Source: Heliocidaris tuberculata (lineage: Eukaryota; Echinodermata; Echinoidea; Camarodonta; Echinometridae). From it: a stretch of DNA of 64,000 nt. The stretch is taken from NCBI GenBank assembly GCA_025618425.1, contig CM046846.1, forward strand, positions 27,348,499 through 27,412,498, read 5' to 3'. Under the pieces are notes generated by a model, which was not told where the DNA came from, did not search any database, and worked only from the letters and a program-made list of their open reading frames with translations. Position 1 is the first letter of the stretch; every line of letters starts with the position of its first letter. Both the position numbers and the translations under genes were made by a program. Below, one piece after another: positions 22,601 through 50,200 of this stretch.

Positions 22601-25235
22601 GGAGACGCGCCCAAAAAGTATGCAAAGCGCAGCGCTTTCATGAAGCGCCTCACTATTCTTTCAATTTCAATTATTGGTCCGCATTGCATTGGTGTTAAAC
22701 GCTGCACCAACGCGCCAACGCCCTGCCACGCCCTGTCACGCCCTGTGGTAAGCGTAATACGCAGATGCCAGTGCATAGTGATGAGCCTGTCATTGTAACT
22801 TGCAAAAGTCGATGTTATTACGTCATCGCAGTCTTCGAAGAGCAACATGACCGACCAATAGTGGAGCTTAAATCTTGCTGATTTGAATATTCATGTTGTT
22901 TGTCACCAACGAATTATTTTTTCTTAAATCATAGCTCCACTTTTATGTTAATAGAAAATATATATATTAAACACTTTCATCTTTAAAAAGGCATACCTCT
23001 GGCCTTTTTAAGTAGAATAAAACTCTAAAGGGGAAAAATCTAATTTTTAAAATAAGACGAAAGTAAAAAAATACCCTCGAATTGCCCAATGACAAAACGC
23101 CTAATATTCACGAAAAGTGATGTTGTACACTCTTTAACCAATCAGGATTGCTTGTTATACTCATCACTGGTGTTGAAAAATGGAGTGAATTTGTTGTGAC
23201 GTCAACAATACAGGTATGGTATTGCCTGCAAAAGCACTGAACAACAAATTTAAAGGAAAAAGTAATGTTAACGAAGCGTTCTTCGTCGCATAAATAATTC
23301 ATGAATCTATGAATTTGTTAGAGGGAATTTCTTATGCTATAACGCAAAAAAAAAAGTCTAGAATTTTTCGGGAGCCTTATAATTCTCTGACAAGCAAGCC
23401 CCTTCACTTTCTTGTTGTTGTCGTTGTTGATGGAGGAGGGGGGAGGCACCAGTATATGCCCGCCGTAACTTAACACCTCCCCAGACTCTGACACTGTGTG
23501 TCCTCATTCTCGATTCAGCATTTGATCAATACAAAGACAATACATATACCTCTGTTTGGTACGGAAGCTTTAAAGTGCCATTCTACTTGACGAGATGGCG
23601 AGATAGTTATCTTGTCAAGTCGACTTATCAACTTTGTAAGTCGACATGGTGACAAAAATTATCATGCCAAGTCGACTTCTAAAAAGTTACATGTCGTCAT
23701 GGCAACATAAGGTATCTTGTCAAGTCGACTTCTAAAAAGTTACATGTCGACATGGCGACATAAGGTATCTTGCCAAGTCGACTTCTTAAAAGTTACATGT
23801 CGACATGGCAACATAAATTATCTTGCCAAGCCGACTTCTAAAAAGTAACATGTTGTCATGGCGACATATATTATCTTGACAAGTCGACTCCCCAAAAATT
23901 ATAAATCGACATGGCAACATAAATTATCTTACCAAGTCGACTTAACAAAAAAAATTATGTCGACATGTCAACATAAACTTTCGAGCCAGCGCGCCTAGCT
24001 GAGATATGTCCACCTGCATGCACTACTGCACGCGGGCACGTGGTCGATCTGATATGTACGGAAGCTTTAAAGTGCCATTCTACTTGACGAGCTGGCGAGA
24101 TATTTTCTCTTGTCAAGTCGACTTAATAGCCTTATCATGTCGACTTATCAATTTTGTAAGTCGACATGGCGACATGTAAGTTTCAAGAAGTCGGCTTGGC
24201 AAGATAATTTATGTTGCCATGTCGAGTTGACGACATGTAACTTTTTAGAAGTCGACTTGGCAAGATACCTTATGTCGCCATGACGACATGTAACTTTTTA
24301 GAAGTCAACTTGGCAAGATACCTTATGTCGCCATGACAACATGTTACTTTTTAGAAGTCGACTTGGCAAGATACCTTATGTCGCCATGACGACATGTAAG
24401 ATAAAACATCTCGCCATCTCGTCAAGTAGAATGGCACTTTAAAGCTTCCGTAGATATGCATGTGATGTCGATTTGAGTTTGTCTCTACCGGTAGCTAGTA
24501 CGTCAAAGTCAACTTGAAAACGAATCTATCTCGCACACTTCAAAGGAAGTCAACTTGGCAAGATATCTTATTTCGCCATGACGACATGTAACTTTTTAGA
24601 AGTCGACTTGGCAAGATACCTTATGTCGCCATGACGACTGTAATTTTTTAGAAGTCGGCTTGGCAAGATAATTTTTGTTGCCATGTAGACATGTAACTTT
24701 TTAGAAGTCGACATGGCAATATACTTTATGTCGTCATGATGACATTTTTTAAAATTAGAAGTTGACTTGGCAAGATACCTTATGTTACCATGACGACATG
24801 TAACTTTTTAGAAGTGAACTTGGCATGATACCTTATGTCGCCATGACGACATGTAACTTTTTAGAAGTCGACTTGGCAAGATAATTTTTGTCGCCATGTC
24901 GACTTACAAAATTGATAAGTCGACATGATGAGGCTATTAAGTCGACTTGACAAGATAAAATATCTCGCCATCTCGTCAAGTAGAATGGCACTTTAAAGCT
25001 TCCGTAGTTTTGGGATAAACGTCGAGATGGCGGAAGAGTCGGTTTGCTGGTCCTTCGACTCGGGGAAATCCCCGCCTGGGTAAGCTTGGGCTTCTTGCTT
25101 AGCCTTGACTATCTCAATGGCTTGAAGGATCTCGTCCCCGTGGTCGGACACTGGTCCGAGGGCTAATCTCTGAGGGCGATTTGCCATCCGTTGAGCTCTC
25201 CGCTTCTTCTGAGCTGACATACAGATGTCTCTCAT
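16472..25235 (-). CDS. Protein kinase with N-terminal coiled coil and Pro/Thr repeats
   Basis: Coding exons in order: 25235-25021 (least certain), 21709-21637, 21310-21173, 20211-19987, 19694-19624, 19407-19108, 18728-18609, 18230-17981, 17677-17481, 17311-17098 and 16687-16472. All phases agree and give 672 aa; if translation instead begins at the ATG at 21757-21759 the product is 617 aa. The order is a charged N-terminus, coiled coil (about residues 165-217), Pro/Ser/Thr-rich linker with decapeptide repeats, then a kinase domain from about 428 to the end: GSGVHGTVY glycine loop, IALK lysine, VEAFIL glutamate, MNDLKEDN catalytic loop, VDFGLA and IAPE followed by SDVFQLGRLL. Asp, Asn and DFG are kept, so catalysis is plausible, although the HRD motif reads MND. 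The kinase domain stops soon after the APE lobe, so its C-lobe is short. The family and substrate are not recognised. Confidence 0.8.
17098..17311 (-). CDS. Kinase gene, exon 10: catalytic loop and DFG
   Basis: Acceptor TTCCTAACAG, donor GTAGGC. It encodes IAKSLGRIHEKGFLMNDLK, EDN, and AVIVDFGLA. The catalytic Asp, Lys and Asn are present; His-Arg of HRD are Met-Asn. Confidence 0.88.
17481..17677 (-). CDS. Kinase gene, exon 9: helix C to hinge
   Basis: Acceptor AACCTGACAG, donor GTGAGT. It encodes VNTIEVEAFILDVLG (helix C with the conserved Glu) and then FHGCIEISPGNIGLAMDFIG, the hinge region, ending in two bases of the W codon. Confidence 0.85.
17981..18230 (-). CDS. Kinase gene, exon 8: glycine loop and lysine
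   Basis: Acceptor ATTTCTAG, donor GTTGGT. After a Ser/Ala-rich start it encodes DVVLGSGVHGTVYLFRHRV then PIALKTF: the ATP-binding glycine loop and the subdomain II lysine. Confidence 0.88.
18609..18728 (-). CDS. Kinase gene, Pro-rich linker exon 7
   Basis: 120 nt, acceptor TCTCATTAG and donor GTAACT, encoding PPSPSPHASGPGTLPTGTPP and TVPLSAQAPVAPHHTPRTS. Like exon 6 it is low in order-promoting residues. Confidence 0.78.
19108..19407 (-). CDS. Kinase gene, decapeptide-repeat exon 6
   Basis: 300 nt between acceptor ATTCCTTAG and donor GTAAGA. It encodes CPGDNPQTPSTAPLDN then about seven copies of STPDTAPYHP, then TPDTSPIDTIPLPL. The repeat is Pro/Thr/Tyr-rich and likely disordered, with many S/T-P sites. 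Confidence 0.8.
19141..19340. repeat. Coding minisatellite, 30-bp unit, 6.7 copies
   Basis: GTGTCTGGTGTAGAT starts at 19141, 19171, 19201, 19231, 19261, 19291 and 19321, an exact 30-bp period. The copies from 19201 to 19320 are identical; the outer ones differ. The unit length is a multiple of three, so copy-number change keeps the kinase reading frame. Confidence 0.95.
19624..19694 (-). CDS. Kinase gene, exon 5
   Basis: A short exon (71 nt) between acceptor ATCTTTTCAG and donor GTAAAT, encoding DLTWQPTVISSPAASGPTTT and CVS plus two bases of W. It joins coil to repeats in phase. Confidence 0.75.
19987..20211 (-). CDS. Kinase gene, coiled-coil exon 4
   Basis: 75 codons in phase 0 (acceptor ATCATCACAG, donor GTAAAC). 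After GLASHLGLGADGDAEELITN comes a strongly helical, charged stretch with heptad spacing (AEKRAKALQEKFMDQTKKI, DLETELAQARQQRDEAVQNL), a probable dimerisation coiled coil. Confidence 0.82.
20925..20985. repeat. Possible retroposon 3' tail (TGAAA repeats)
   Basis: GGAAAATAAATGAAATGAAATG follows two or three diverged copies of a TTCATGA-TATTTATGATGTAAT-TATTCTGTTGAAAA block (about 20800-20940). A short-unit tail after an AATAAA-like word is typical of CR1/L2-type retroposon 3' ends. No reverse transcriptase is seen. Confidence 0.4.
21173..21310 (-). CDS. Kinase gene, exon 3
   Basis: Acceptor AAAATGCAG, donor GTAAGT, 46 codons in phase 0. It encodes ELCRSYQDPSFSLTSP then KSLEKDQLQERLA, a Ser/Pro-rich part leading into helix. 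Confidence 0.8.
21637..21759 (-). CDS. Kinase gene, exon 2 or alternative first exon
   Basis: It ends ...AVAIKPAMANSLD before donor GTAAGC at 21636 (phase 0). Its start is uncertain: an acceptor after GTGCTCGGAAG would start it at 21709 in phase with the exon at 25021, or an ATG at 21757-21759 could start a shorter protein within this exon (MFCVGRIRSPHPW...). Confidence 0.55.
21892..22157. mobile_element. hAT-like MITE with 8-bp target duplication
   Basis: It begins CAGTGGTACGGTGGCAGGG and ends, as reverse complement, CAGTGGCGTAACGTAG. The flanks GAGACTAG (21884-21891) and AAGACTAG (22158-22165) match at 7 of 8 bases. CAGTGGCG termini and 8-bp duplications are typical of hAT elements. It is 266 bp, non-coding, with C runs inside, and lies in intron 1 of the kinase gene. 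Confidence 0.7.
23560..25006. mobile_element. Foldback transposon with 53-bp repeat arms (nested)
   Basis: Left end TACGGAAGCTTTAAAGTGCC (23560) and right end its exact reverse complement (to 25006) enclose arrays of a 53-bp unit containing AAGTCGACTTGGCAAGATA and its complement; the left array (about six units) and right array (about seven) are in opposite orientation, so the element can fold into a long hairpin. Flanks GTTTGG and GTTTTGG may be an imperfect target duplication. A second full element (24057-24452) sits in its centre. There is no transposase. The structure matches foldback elements such as the TU elements reported from Strongylocentrotus, an identification by analogy. Confidence 0.82.
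24057..24452. mobile_element. Inner foldback element with 6-bp target duplication
   Basis: Both ends carry the TACGGAAGCTTTAAAGTGCC terminal repeat in inverse orientation, with about four 53-bp units between. GATATG flanks it directly on both sides (24051-24056 and 24453-24458), a perfect 6-bp direct repeat, which argues for a separate insertion into the older element. The long arm at its left end (first about 115 bp) is closest to the far right arm of the outer element, so exchange between arms has also happened. Confidence 0.78.
25021..25235 (-). CDS. Kinase gene, candidate first coding exon
   Basis: The ATG at 25233-25235 opens MRDICMSAQKKRRAQRMA, a basic start followed by an acidic, Gln-rich stretch that looks coding. 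An in-frame TAA lies just upstream. The proposed donor GTTTAT after ...AIS-T at 25021 is weak but keeps phase with an acceptor at 21710/21709 (pyrimidine tract, then GGAAG). The exon ends only about 14 bp from the end of the foldback element at 25006, so the true donor may have been altered by the insertion. Confidence 0.5.
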
Positions 25236-26547
25236 AGTCAGAAGCTTTTAGGATTGATTGATCTATGAGCAGATTAACATTTTTGTTATTAATGAGAAGA
25301 CTTATTTTACTGTAGATGTATCACTGTGGTTTTTTTTGGTTTGTTTGTGTTTTTTGTTTTGTTTTGTTTTGTTTTTTTCATTAAAAGTTTTCACGCATAC
25401 ATTTGATATACATTTGTCTTTTATTCTGTATTGGAATTTTAAATTGAAATACAAACAATAATATCGTTGGAATATCCGTTTACGTATGGATTTAAAACTG
25501 AATTAGATATATTATAAGAAATCATGCAATAATGGACTTATAAATAATGGACTTATATAGTGATATAAAAAAGTAGATAAGTAGATTGTGTGGGGATTTA
25601 TATTTAATTATTTCCCACAATATTAGTTAGTGGAACAGAGGGAACATTGACTGAGTTACCTGTTTACAAAGCAGAATTCTGGTTTGAAGAACAAAGCGAT
25701 TGAATTCGGTGATTCAATTTAAAAAAAGTTCCGAAAGCGTAGGAAGAAGCAACATGTGAACTCTGAAGTTGGAACAAAACTGAACACAGACCTAGCCTAG
25801 AGAGCGCAACGATTTGTTGTTCAAAGAAACTTACCAACCATTGTGTCGTCATGGAGGAAAAACTTTGAGCCAATCAGAATGCAGGACTAGGCTGTCCCTT
25901 TGAGAGCGCAGTATTATTACGTCACAATGACGCTGCGACACATCCACGCATCTAGAGGTGAGGGTAATAACTCTTGTATTCACGATGCCAGAGTATTGGA
26001 CTGGGGATGAGGGCGGCTCAATTGGGAAAACTAGCAAACCTTCACCGATTTAAATCCAACCGAAACATGGCATATCATGTACATATATATTGTAAAAATT
26101 TTAAAAATTCAAGGATGCTTGTTCTCTCTCTCTCTTTCACTCTCTCATTCTCTCTATTTCTCTCTTTCTGTGTAGCTCCTTTTCTTCCCCACTCTCCCCT
26201 CTTGCTCTAACTCTTGTTCAGCTCTATCTCACTATCTTTTGTTTCCCTCTCTCTTCTGTATGTCCAATTCCTCTCTCTATCATTTTTTCTTTTTTTTTTC
26301 TCTTTCTGCCTCTCGTCTCCCCCTCCTCCCTCTCTCCCCCTCTCTCCCTCCCTTTCTCATTGGCTTACAGTTCTATCAGTGAAAAATCCATATTCAATTC
26401 CTTCTCTGAATATACCTATCTTTATCTCAACCTTTCTCACGATCCAAGATGCTCTTCCGATTTCATAAATATATTCATAACATACAGTAAAATAATAAAA
26501 TTAGAAAACATTAAACATGATTTCATTGGTCATATAAGTATAAATTT
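25236..26547. promoter_or_regulatory. Upstream region of kinase gene, candidate promoter near 25.8-25.95 kb
   Basis: On the minus strand upstream of the ATG at 25235 are CTGATTGGCT (about 25867-25876, an NF-Y/CCAAT box) and TACGTCA/CAATGACG (about 25917-25933, CRE-like). Just downstream a minus-strand ATG ACG ACA CAA TGG TTG runs into a good donor GTAAGT (about 25832), which could end a short 5' exon. Beyond lie TC-rich simple sequence (26120-26360). No other gene is seen. Confidence 0.35.
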
Positions 26548-29500
26548 CTTTATTTGGCTTCAGGAAAAAGACAAATTCTCAATATTATTTACACCAATGT
26601 AATAATAATAATAATACATCTCAAAGCAAATCATTTATGAATACATTTAACACAAATAAATTTCAAAGGAAATGCTTATTCCTTTCATGAATACCATAAA
26701 AATGCAAATAAATATGTAAAGACTTTGAAACAACTAACATAATGCTTTGGAACATCAAAATCCTTTCCAACATAACATATCAACATATAGAACAATAAAA
26801 GCATTAGGATTGGTCCAGTAGACATGTTACAAATTCTCATGCCTTGTATTGCTACATAATTATGAGCCTATTATTTTAAATGCTTATGCAAGTGTTTGAA
26901 AAAACATATTTTCAACACATATGACTGAAAATAAAACTCCCTTTCCTAATATATTTCCCAGTGAAGTCTATTCGACATAGTGAACTATGAAGACAAGACA
27001 TAATAAGTAAGGGCCTCATTCAAAAGGTATGTTACCATTTTTACATGTTTTCATCAAATCTTCCAAATCATAAATTGACTATGAACAATACCGTATTTCA
27101 ACAAAGTTCAATGTATAACAGATCTGGATATTGTTACTGTTGTACAGCAAGATATACTGTTGTTTAGAATGCAAATACGCGACAGAAATCTTCATTTTTA
27201 TAAATTTGCTTATAACAAACCCAAATCACAAAAAGAGGAAACAAAACTCTAGTCCATACAGGTTAAAATGTTCCCCGAGGGTAAGTAAAAGACGGAAAAT
27301 AATTTCTTGCTGAAGAAATATCAGAGAGTAAAAGAGCACTGCTTTAATAAAACATGCACAAGATCTCACATTGTCAGGAAGAAAATGCAACTTGATTCCA
27401 GTACCTGTACCGGAATAGGTGGTATATACTGTGTTGGAAGACACATCATTATGATTGACATTTCCATTGCTTGTAATAATACTGAATTATATTCATGAAT
27501 TGGTACATTACTAATTACTGCAAAATACATTTTTAGTTTGTAAAAATTAGGGTCAAATCTAATCACAGCATCATAGAGCAAATTACATTGCTAGCAGTAT
27601 TTTAAAAAAATTGTTAAGAAAGCTAAAAACCCTGTCAGGTACATGTATATATCACACCATCGAATATATGATTATGTTACAGAGTAATTGACTGAACTAA
27701 AGAAGTGGACCTAAGTTTAGCAAAATGTAGTCTACACACATTGGTAATTACTTATGAAATGTGTAAAAGTTTGATGATTTTAGTACCATGCTATTAATAG
27801 TACATGTCAGTACTGTTACTTTAAAGTAGTGTGTGAATACGATTTGAATACTTAGCAACATTAGTACCTCGCTCCTCTTTCGATAAATAGATTGAATCAT
27901 AACAAATGGCAATGGTCTCTTTTAATATCACAAAGAGAATATATTACAAATTTCATTAGGGACTGAATAAAATTCATTAAAACCAAATTTGAATACAACA
28001 TTTGTATACAGATGGTATCTGTGCACAAACACACATATTAGGCTATATGGGCACACGTCCCTTCTTACAATTCACCAATGTAAGAAAATTCTTTTTTAAA
28101 AGTAAAGAAATACATCTGTTGGTCTTGGTGAGTAGATGGACTTTTTACAACAGCTGACTAAATTAACATAGATTTGGTACATCTCCCTTAAAGTTGGTCA
28201 AGAGAAAACATGTCTGCTGTGACCTTAAAGCTTACACTCTATTTCAAAGTTTACAGTTTATAAAAATGCAAATATCAACTGCAAAAATGGAATCTACAAC
28301 TGGTATTGAAATATACACATTAAAAAAAACTCCTTTAGGTAGTATACATGTTTCAATTCTCCCAAATCCTATTCGTTCTCTTAACATATGTTCACATATG
28401 TCCTAAGATTATGCAATAATAAATTGCATCTCTCAGTGGATGCAAGCAAGTGCCTTTGGTTGAAACTCAAAAGTGCTTAAATACAAAAACAAACTTAAAA
28501 CATCAAATTGTACTGAAACCTTTATTCAGCATGTTAAATATGTTGAGAAAGTGCACACAATTTAAAAGCAGATAGGTGATGTAGCAAACATGCCAAGTGG
28601 TGCAAGATTTTCTTTTTGAAAGAAATTACTTGACTTTGCCAATCGAACAGGTGCAAAGTTGTAAAAATCTTTAAGTAATTCATTTTACTTATTTAACAAA
28701 AGGAAGAAAAAAAAAAAGATTGTGCCAAGAATATTTTTGCAGTTGATATGCAAATCAATTTTTGTCAAAACTTTACATCTAGCAACCTTGGTATGCAATG
28801 TTATGGTTATTTCAAATGAGATGTTTATTCAATATGATATCATAATTTGTACATTCAGTGCTGACATAAATATCAATTGTCTTTAAACAAAGTTCAAGTC
28901 ACTGACATTAATGAACAATACAAGTGCGACATAACCTTCACGTGAAAACACATCACATAGATTCAAAACATCCTTAAAATATAACCAACTCAAGACAACT
29001 TGCTTGCATCCACTTGAGAATACCGTTATTCATCAACATTTATAAAATATGAGTGCAAGGTTTCTTAAGATATTAACATCAAGTGAACATTTGGATTTGT
29101 GACACTATTAAGTTAGATATGACTGCAGCAGGATGGAATAAATGGGAATTGTATGTACAGGACCTAAAAAGTAGGATTTAAACTGCAGAAGCTGGAGCTC
29201 AAGGCACGGTTTATGCAAGGTAAAATTGGACAAGTTAAACTGCTATGTGACACCACCTTTCACTTTTTCAAATCTAAATTCATTTTACAGACAGATATAT
29301 GTAGTTCACATTAGTTAAAGCCTTCTACCATCTAGTTGATTAGCACCAACACATCCATCTAGCAGATACAACATCATAACAATAAGTGATTTCAATACAG
29401 TAACAATGTTTGTGGAAAAGAATACAACAGAATGGCAAACAAGAAAATAAGAAAGATAACAAGCTATAGTCAAAATGTGCATCACATAATGCAACATATA

Positions 29501-29555
29501 CATACAGAGTTGTCAATGCATAGGGTTTACGAGACAAATGGAATGTTCATGCTAC
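26548..29555 (-). other. Probable 3' UTR of the cadherin gene
   Basis: About 3 kb of AT-rich, mostly repeat-free sequence follow the cadherin stop codon with no competing coding exon. Minus-strand AATAAA signals occur at 28824-28829, 28521-28526 and 26549-26554; the last would give a 3-kb UTR. The actual end cannot be fixed from sequence. Confidence 0.45.
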
Positions 29556-46981
<17,426 letters not shown>

Positions 46982-47115
46982 CTGAAGGTGATGAGATGGA
47001 GGAGAGGGGAAGAGAGAGGATTGGTTATGTAAGTTTACAAATACAATTCAAAAGAACTGTAATGATCATAGTGTATTTAGCATTTCCATTATGAAAAGTG
47101 ATAATATTTAGAGTA

Positions 47116-47267
47116 CATGGCCCTGTTTCAAAAAACTTTTTATCAATAACAAGTGTCACATTTTTATAGCAAATTTGCTCACAGCCAATCAAATGCAATG
47201 GTTTCAGTAGCTTATAACAGCTATTGTAACTTATCATTGATGACAAGTTTTATGAAACAGGGCCATG
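47116..47267. mobile_element. Hairpin element B, copy 3 (just upstream of the last visible exon)
   Basis: The ends are CATGGCCCTGTTTCAAAAAA and, reverse complemented, CATGGCCCTGTTTCATAAAA. The inside has GGTTTCAGTAGCTTATAACA, as in copy 2. Confidence 0.75.
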
Positions 47268-50200
47268 ATGTATCAAATGCAATGGAAATGCAATGAGGTC
47301 ATCCTACATAATCATGATGAGTTAAGATGTTTTATCTTTGACTGTATTTTTTATTACACTGCATGTGCAACCCTCAAAATTTCTGTTTCCTTCAGATTTC
47401 TTTCCAAATTTTCATTTTTTATATTTTCTTTTTATAGTTCTACAGGGGCTTTTTCAGGACAGTAGTTGCAGGGACTTACTGGTAATGATCCTGAGCCCAA
47501 TGCATTATAAGTGTTGCATATATAAAGGTGAAACACAACCATGGGTTTGCGGGATAGGTTGGTGGATGGCATGGATCAAAATTAACTTTAAAATTTACTC
47601 ATTTGCTGCCTCATCGAGGGCTGAGCCACGCATTCAGCACCCTAATTGTTAACACAGGACAATACATGTTACATGTAACATCTGAATAATCCTCTTTGAA
47701 GTTGGCGTTTTACATCACAAATATTGGTTCACATGAGTCAAGAACTACAGTTTACAAGTAAACCCTCTATTGAGTATGTTTGCTTGATCTTTTCTTCGCA
47801 TTATCTCTATTGGAAACAAAAATAAATAAGGAAATAAGAAACCTAGTCAGATCTACTTTGGTTTAGCAATAACAGTTATTTGTGCTGATTTCATGTTATT
47901 TTGTGCAATTTCAATAGGCTTAAAACCATGCAGCTTCGAGTTGATTAGCAACAAGGTACAAAGAGAGTGTTCTAAAGGAATGAACGTTATGTGTCACATT
48001 CCTCATAACGATGGGAAACCTTCAACAGCCACCCCCCAAAACAGGCTGGGATAATCATACCCAATAGTCAATTTGCCAGAAAAGGGAAAGTTGTCTTTTG
48101 ACGACAAGCCGCAGAAAGGGGGGAAATTTTTCACTCAATTCACAGGAAAAACATCTCCAGGATTTGTCCCAATTATTGACTATGTTGTAGAGCAAGAACG
48201 TGAGAATAATAGGAGTCTGAAATGGGCTATGTAACTCGAGATGGCAGTCGACTGTAATTTGGTCCTGCCGCCATGTTTGCGCTCTCTCCCCGCGTCTGGC
48301 TATAGGGGGGAACAGAGAGATACACAAGTGGGGCTGCACAATCTCATTCAAATATCCCATTTCATTCTTATCGTGTGGTTTGTCCTTGGAAACTTTGAAT
48401 GGATGAAGGCTTGCTAACACCCTTAAAAAAATCACTCATGAGATATATGTACATGGATGTATATCGTAGAATCACTGGACCAAATACAAGTAACTGCTAC
48501 CACTGGAAGCCCCATTCAGGTGTAGCGAAATCTACAACACAAAAGAGGGTTATGTAACAGGGTAAATAGCCATACACAAAAGGTGTTTTTATTCAACTGG
48601 TCGAGTCTATTGCCTGTCTCTCCCCATCCAAGCAAGTCCATTAAAAAAACGAAGAGGGACGCTACATCAACTGAAGTGTGGAAGAAATATAAAGACCATT
48701 ACTATCTAATAATATCCAGGTTAATCTTGATACATCATTTAAAGCCTCATAAAAAACAATAAATAAACATCAATAATTCTTGTTGGTACCAGATAACTTA
48801 ACCCTGAGTGAGAAGGCAGTTGGGAGAAATTCAAAACAGCAGCTCCATAAAGTGTGGAGCAAGTGTGCGGTATCATGACTGGACCAGGCATTTCTCCCTA
48901 CTTTGACGGGAATTTCTCTAAGCCTGCAGCAGGGGTGCAGAATAACAAGGGGCAAGTGGTATGCCCTCAACTTGTCTGTAAAGGCGATCAAAAAAAACGC
49001 CTCTGGGAGTCAAAACCCTCAATAGAACAGTTTGTCGCTTGCTTGTCTTCTAAACACAGCTAAATCAAAAGACTGCCAAGACATTTCTCCGTCTACCACA
49101 TTCCCTCTCACTTGCAGGTTTTCTCCCGAAACCATTTCCTCTTTTGTGTGGAGATTGGATTATTTGAAGCATGCTGAAAAATATCTTGGTATGAGGTATT
49201 CAACAGGTAAACTGCTTCGGTATCTCCTGGCAATAAAGGCGCAACTCAGAAACAGAGGAGAGAAAAAAACAAGAATTTTGTGGATAGGATTAATCGATCT
49301 AACAATTTTTACTTAGAGACAGCAATTTTAAGTATTTATTTTTTCGAAAGACATGCTGAACCTTACTGCAGTAACTGAAGAAAACTTTCAGCCAGTCATG
49401 CCTTATAATTCAAAATAAATTTCCAACAAGAAAATATGCACATTTAATTTGTAAACAAAAAATAACTGCAATTCCAAATTATAGCCCCAGTTTTATTTCT
49501 TTAAATATCACAGGAAATGTACTTTTGGGGTCATTTTCTCTTAATCTGATTTATTGTCAACATGAATTTATTTGTAGGGAGTGTTCATTGTAGCTTAAAT
49601 ATACAGAGCTGACCATAATTCTTATTTCTTTACTCCAAAGCATACTACAGTAGAATTACAATGTAGGGTGTGGGAACAGAAAAAAATTCGGCCACAAATC
49701 AGTTTGGTAGATTAATACCCCTTCCATGGCAAGGCTGCGGATATTGACAGGATCGGGGAGAAAGCGTCTATTGAAAAGTAGTGAAGCTGAAATGATATGG
49801 AAATAATGATGTGAGACGCAATTAAAGCTGTATCACTGTTGCAGGTTAGCCGGAGACCTTTCCCCGGCAAGATGGCGAACTTGGTGTTTTTAATTGCATC
49901 ACGATAGACAATAAGTCTTTGATTGGGATAACAGAATCTGGTTGTCGGTTCGTTATAGGAGCTTCCTCTGTCTTTGTTTCAACAACAATAGCAAGGATGT
50001 GTGTTTTTTTAATCATCCATGCACTTTGGTATTGATCTACTGTGTAAGTGATTAATAACTTTGTCTTATAATGAAAAATGAAAACACAAACAAAGGATAA
50101 CAACTTCTAGTTCTAATATTACTTGGTAAGTTTTGGAAGCATTTTTTTTCCCCTCATAGTACGCATGTAAAGTCACCGTCATTTCTGTCAGTCAATTCAA

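Noticed and set aside
22522..22848. 108-codon minus-strand frame in intron 1 of the kinase gene
   Set aside because: No recognisable domain and no in-phase acceptor and donor pair that would join it to neighbouring exons.
23600..24980. 53-bp repeats as a CRISPR array
   Set aside because: The units are contiguous with no unique spacers, reverse orientation midway, and the context is a eukaryotic intron with inverted terminal repeats.
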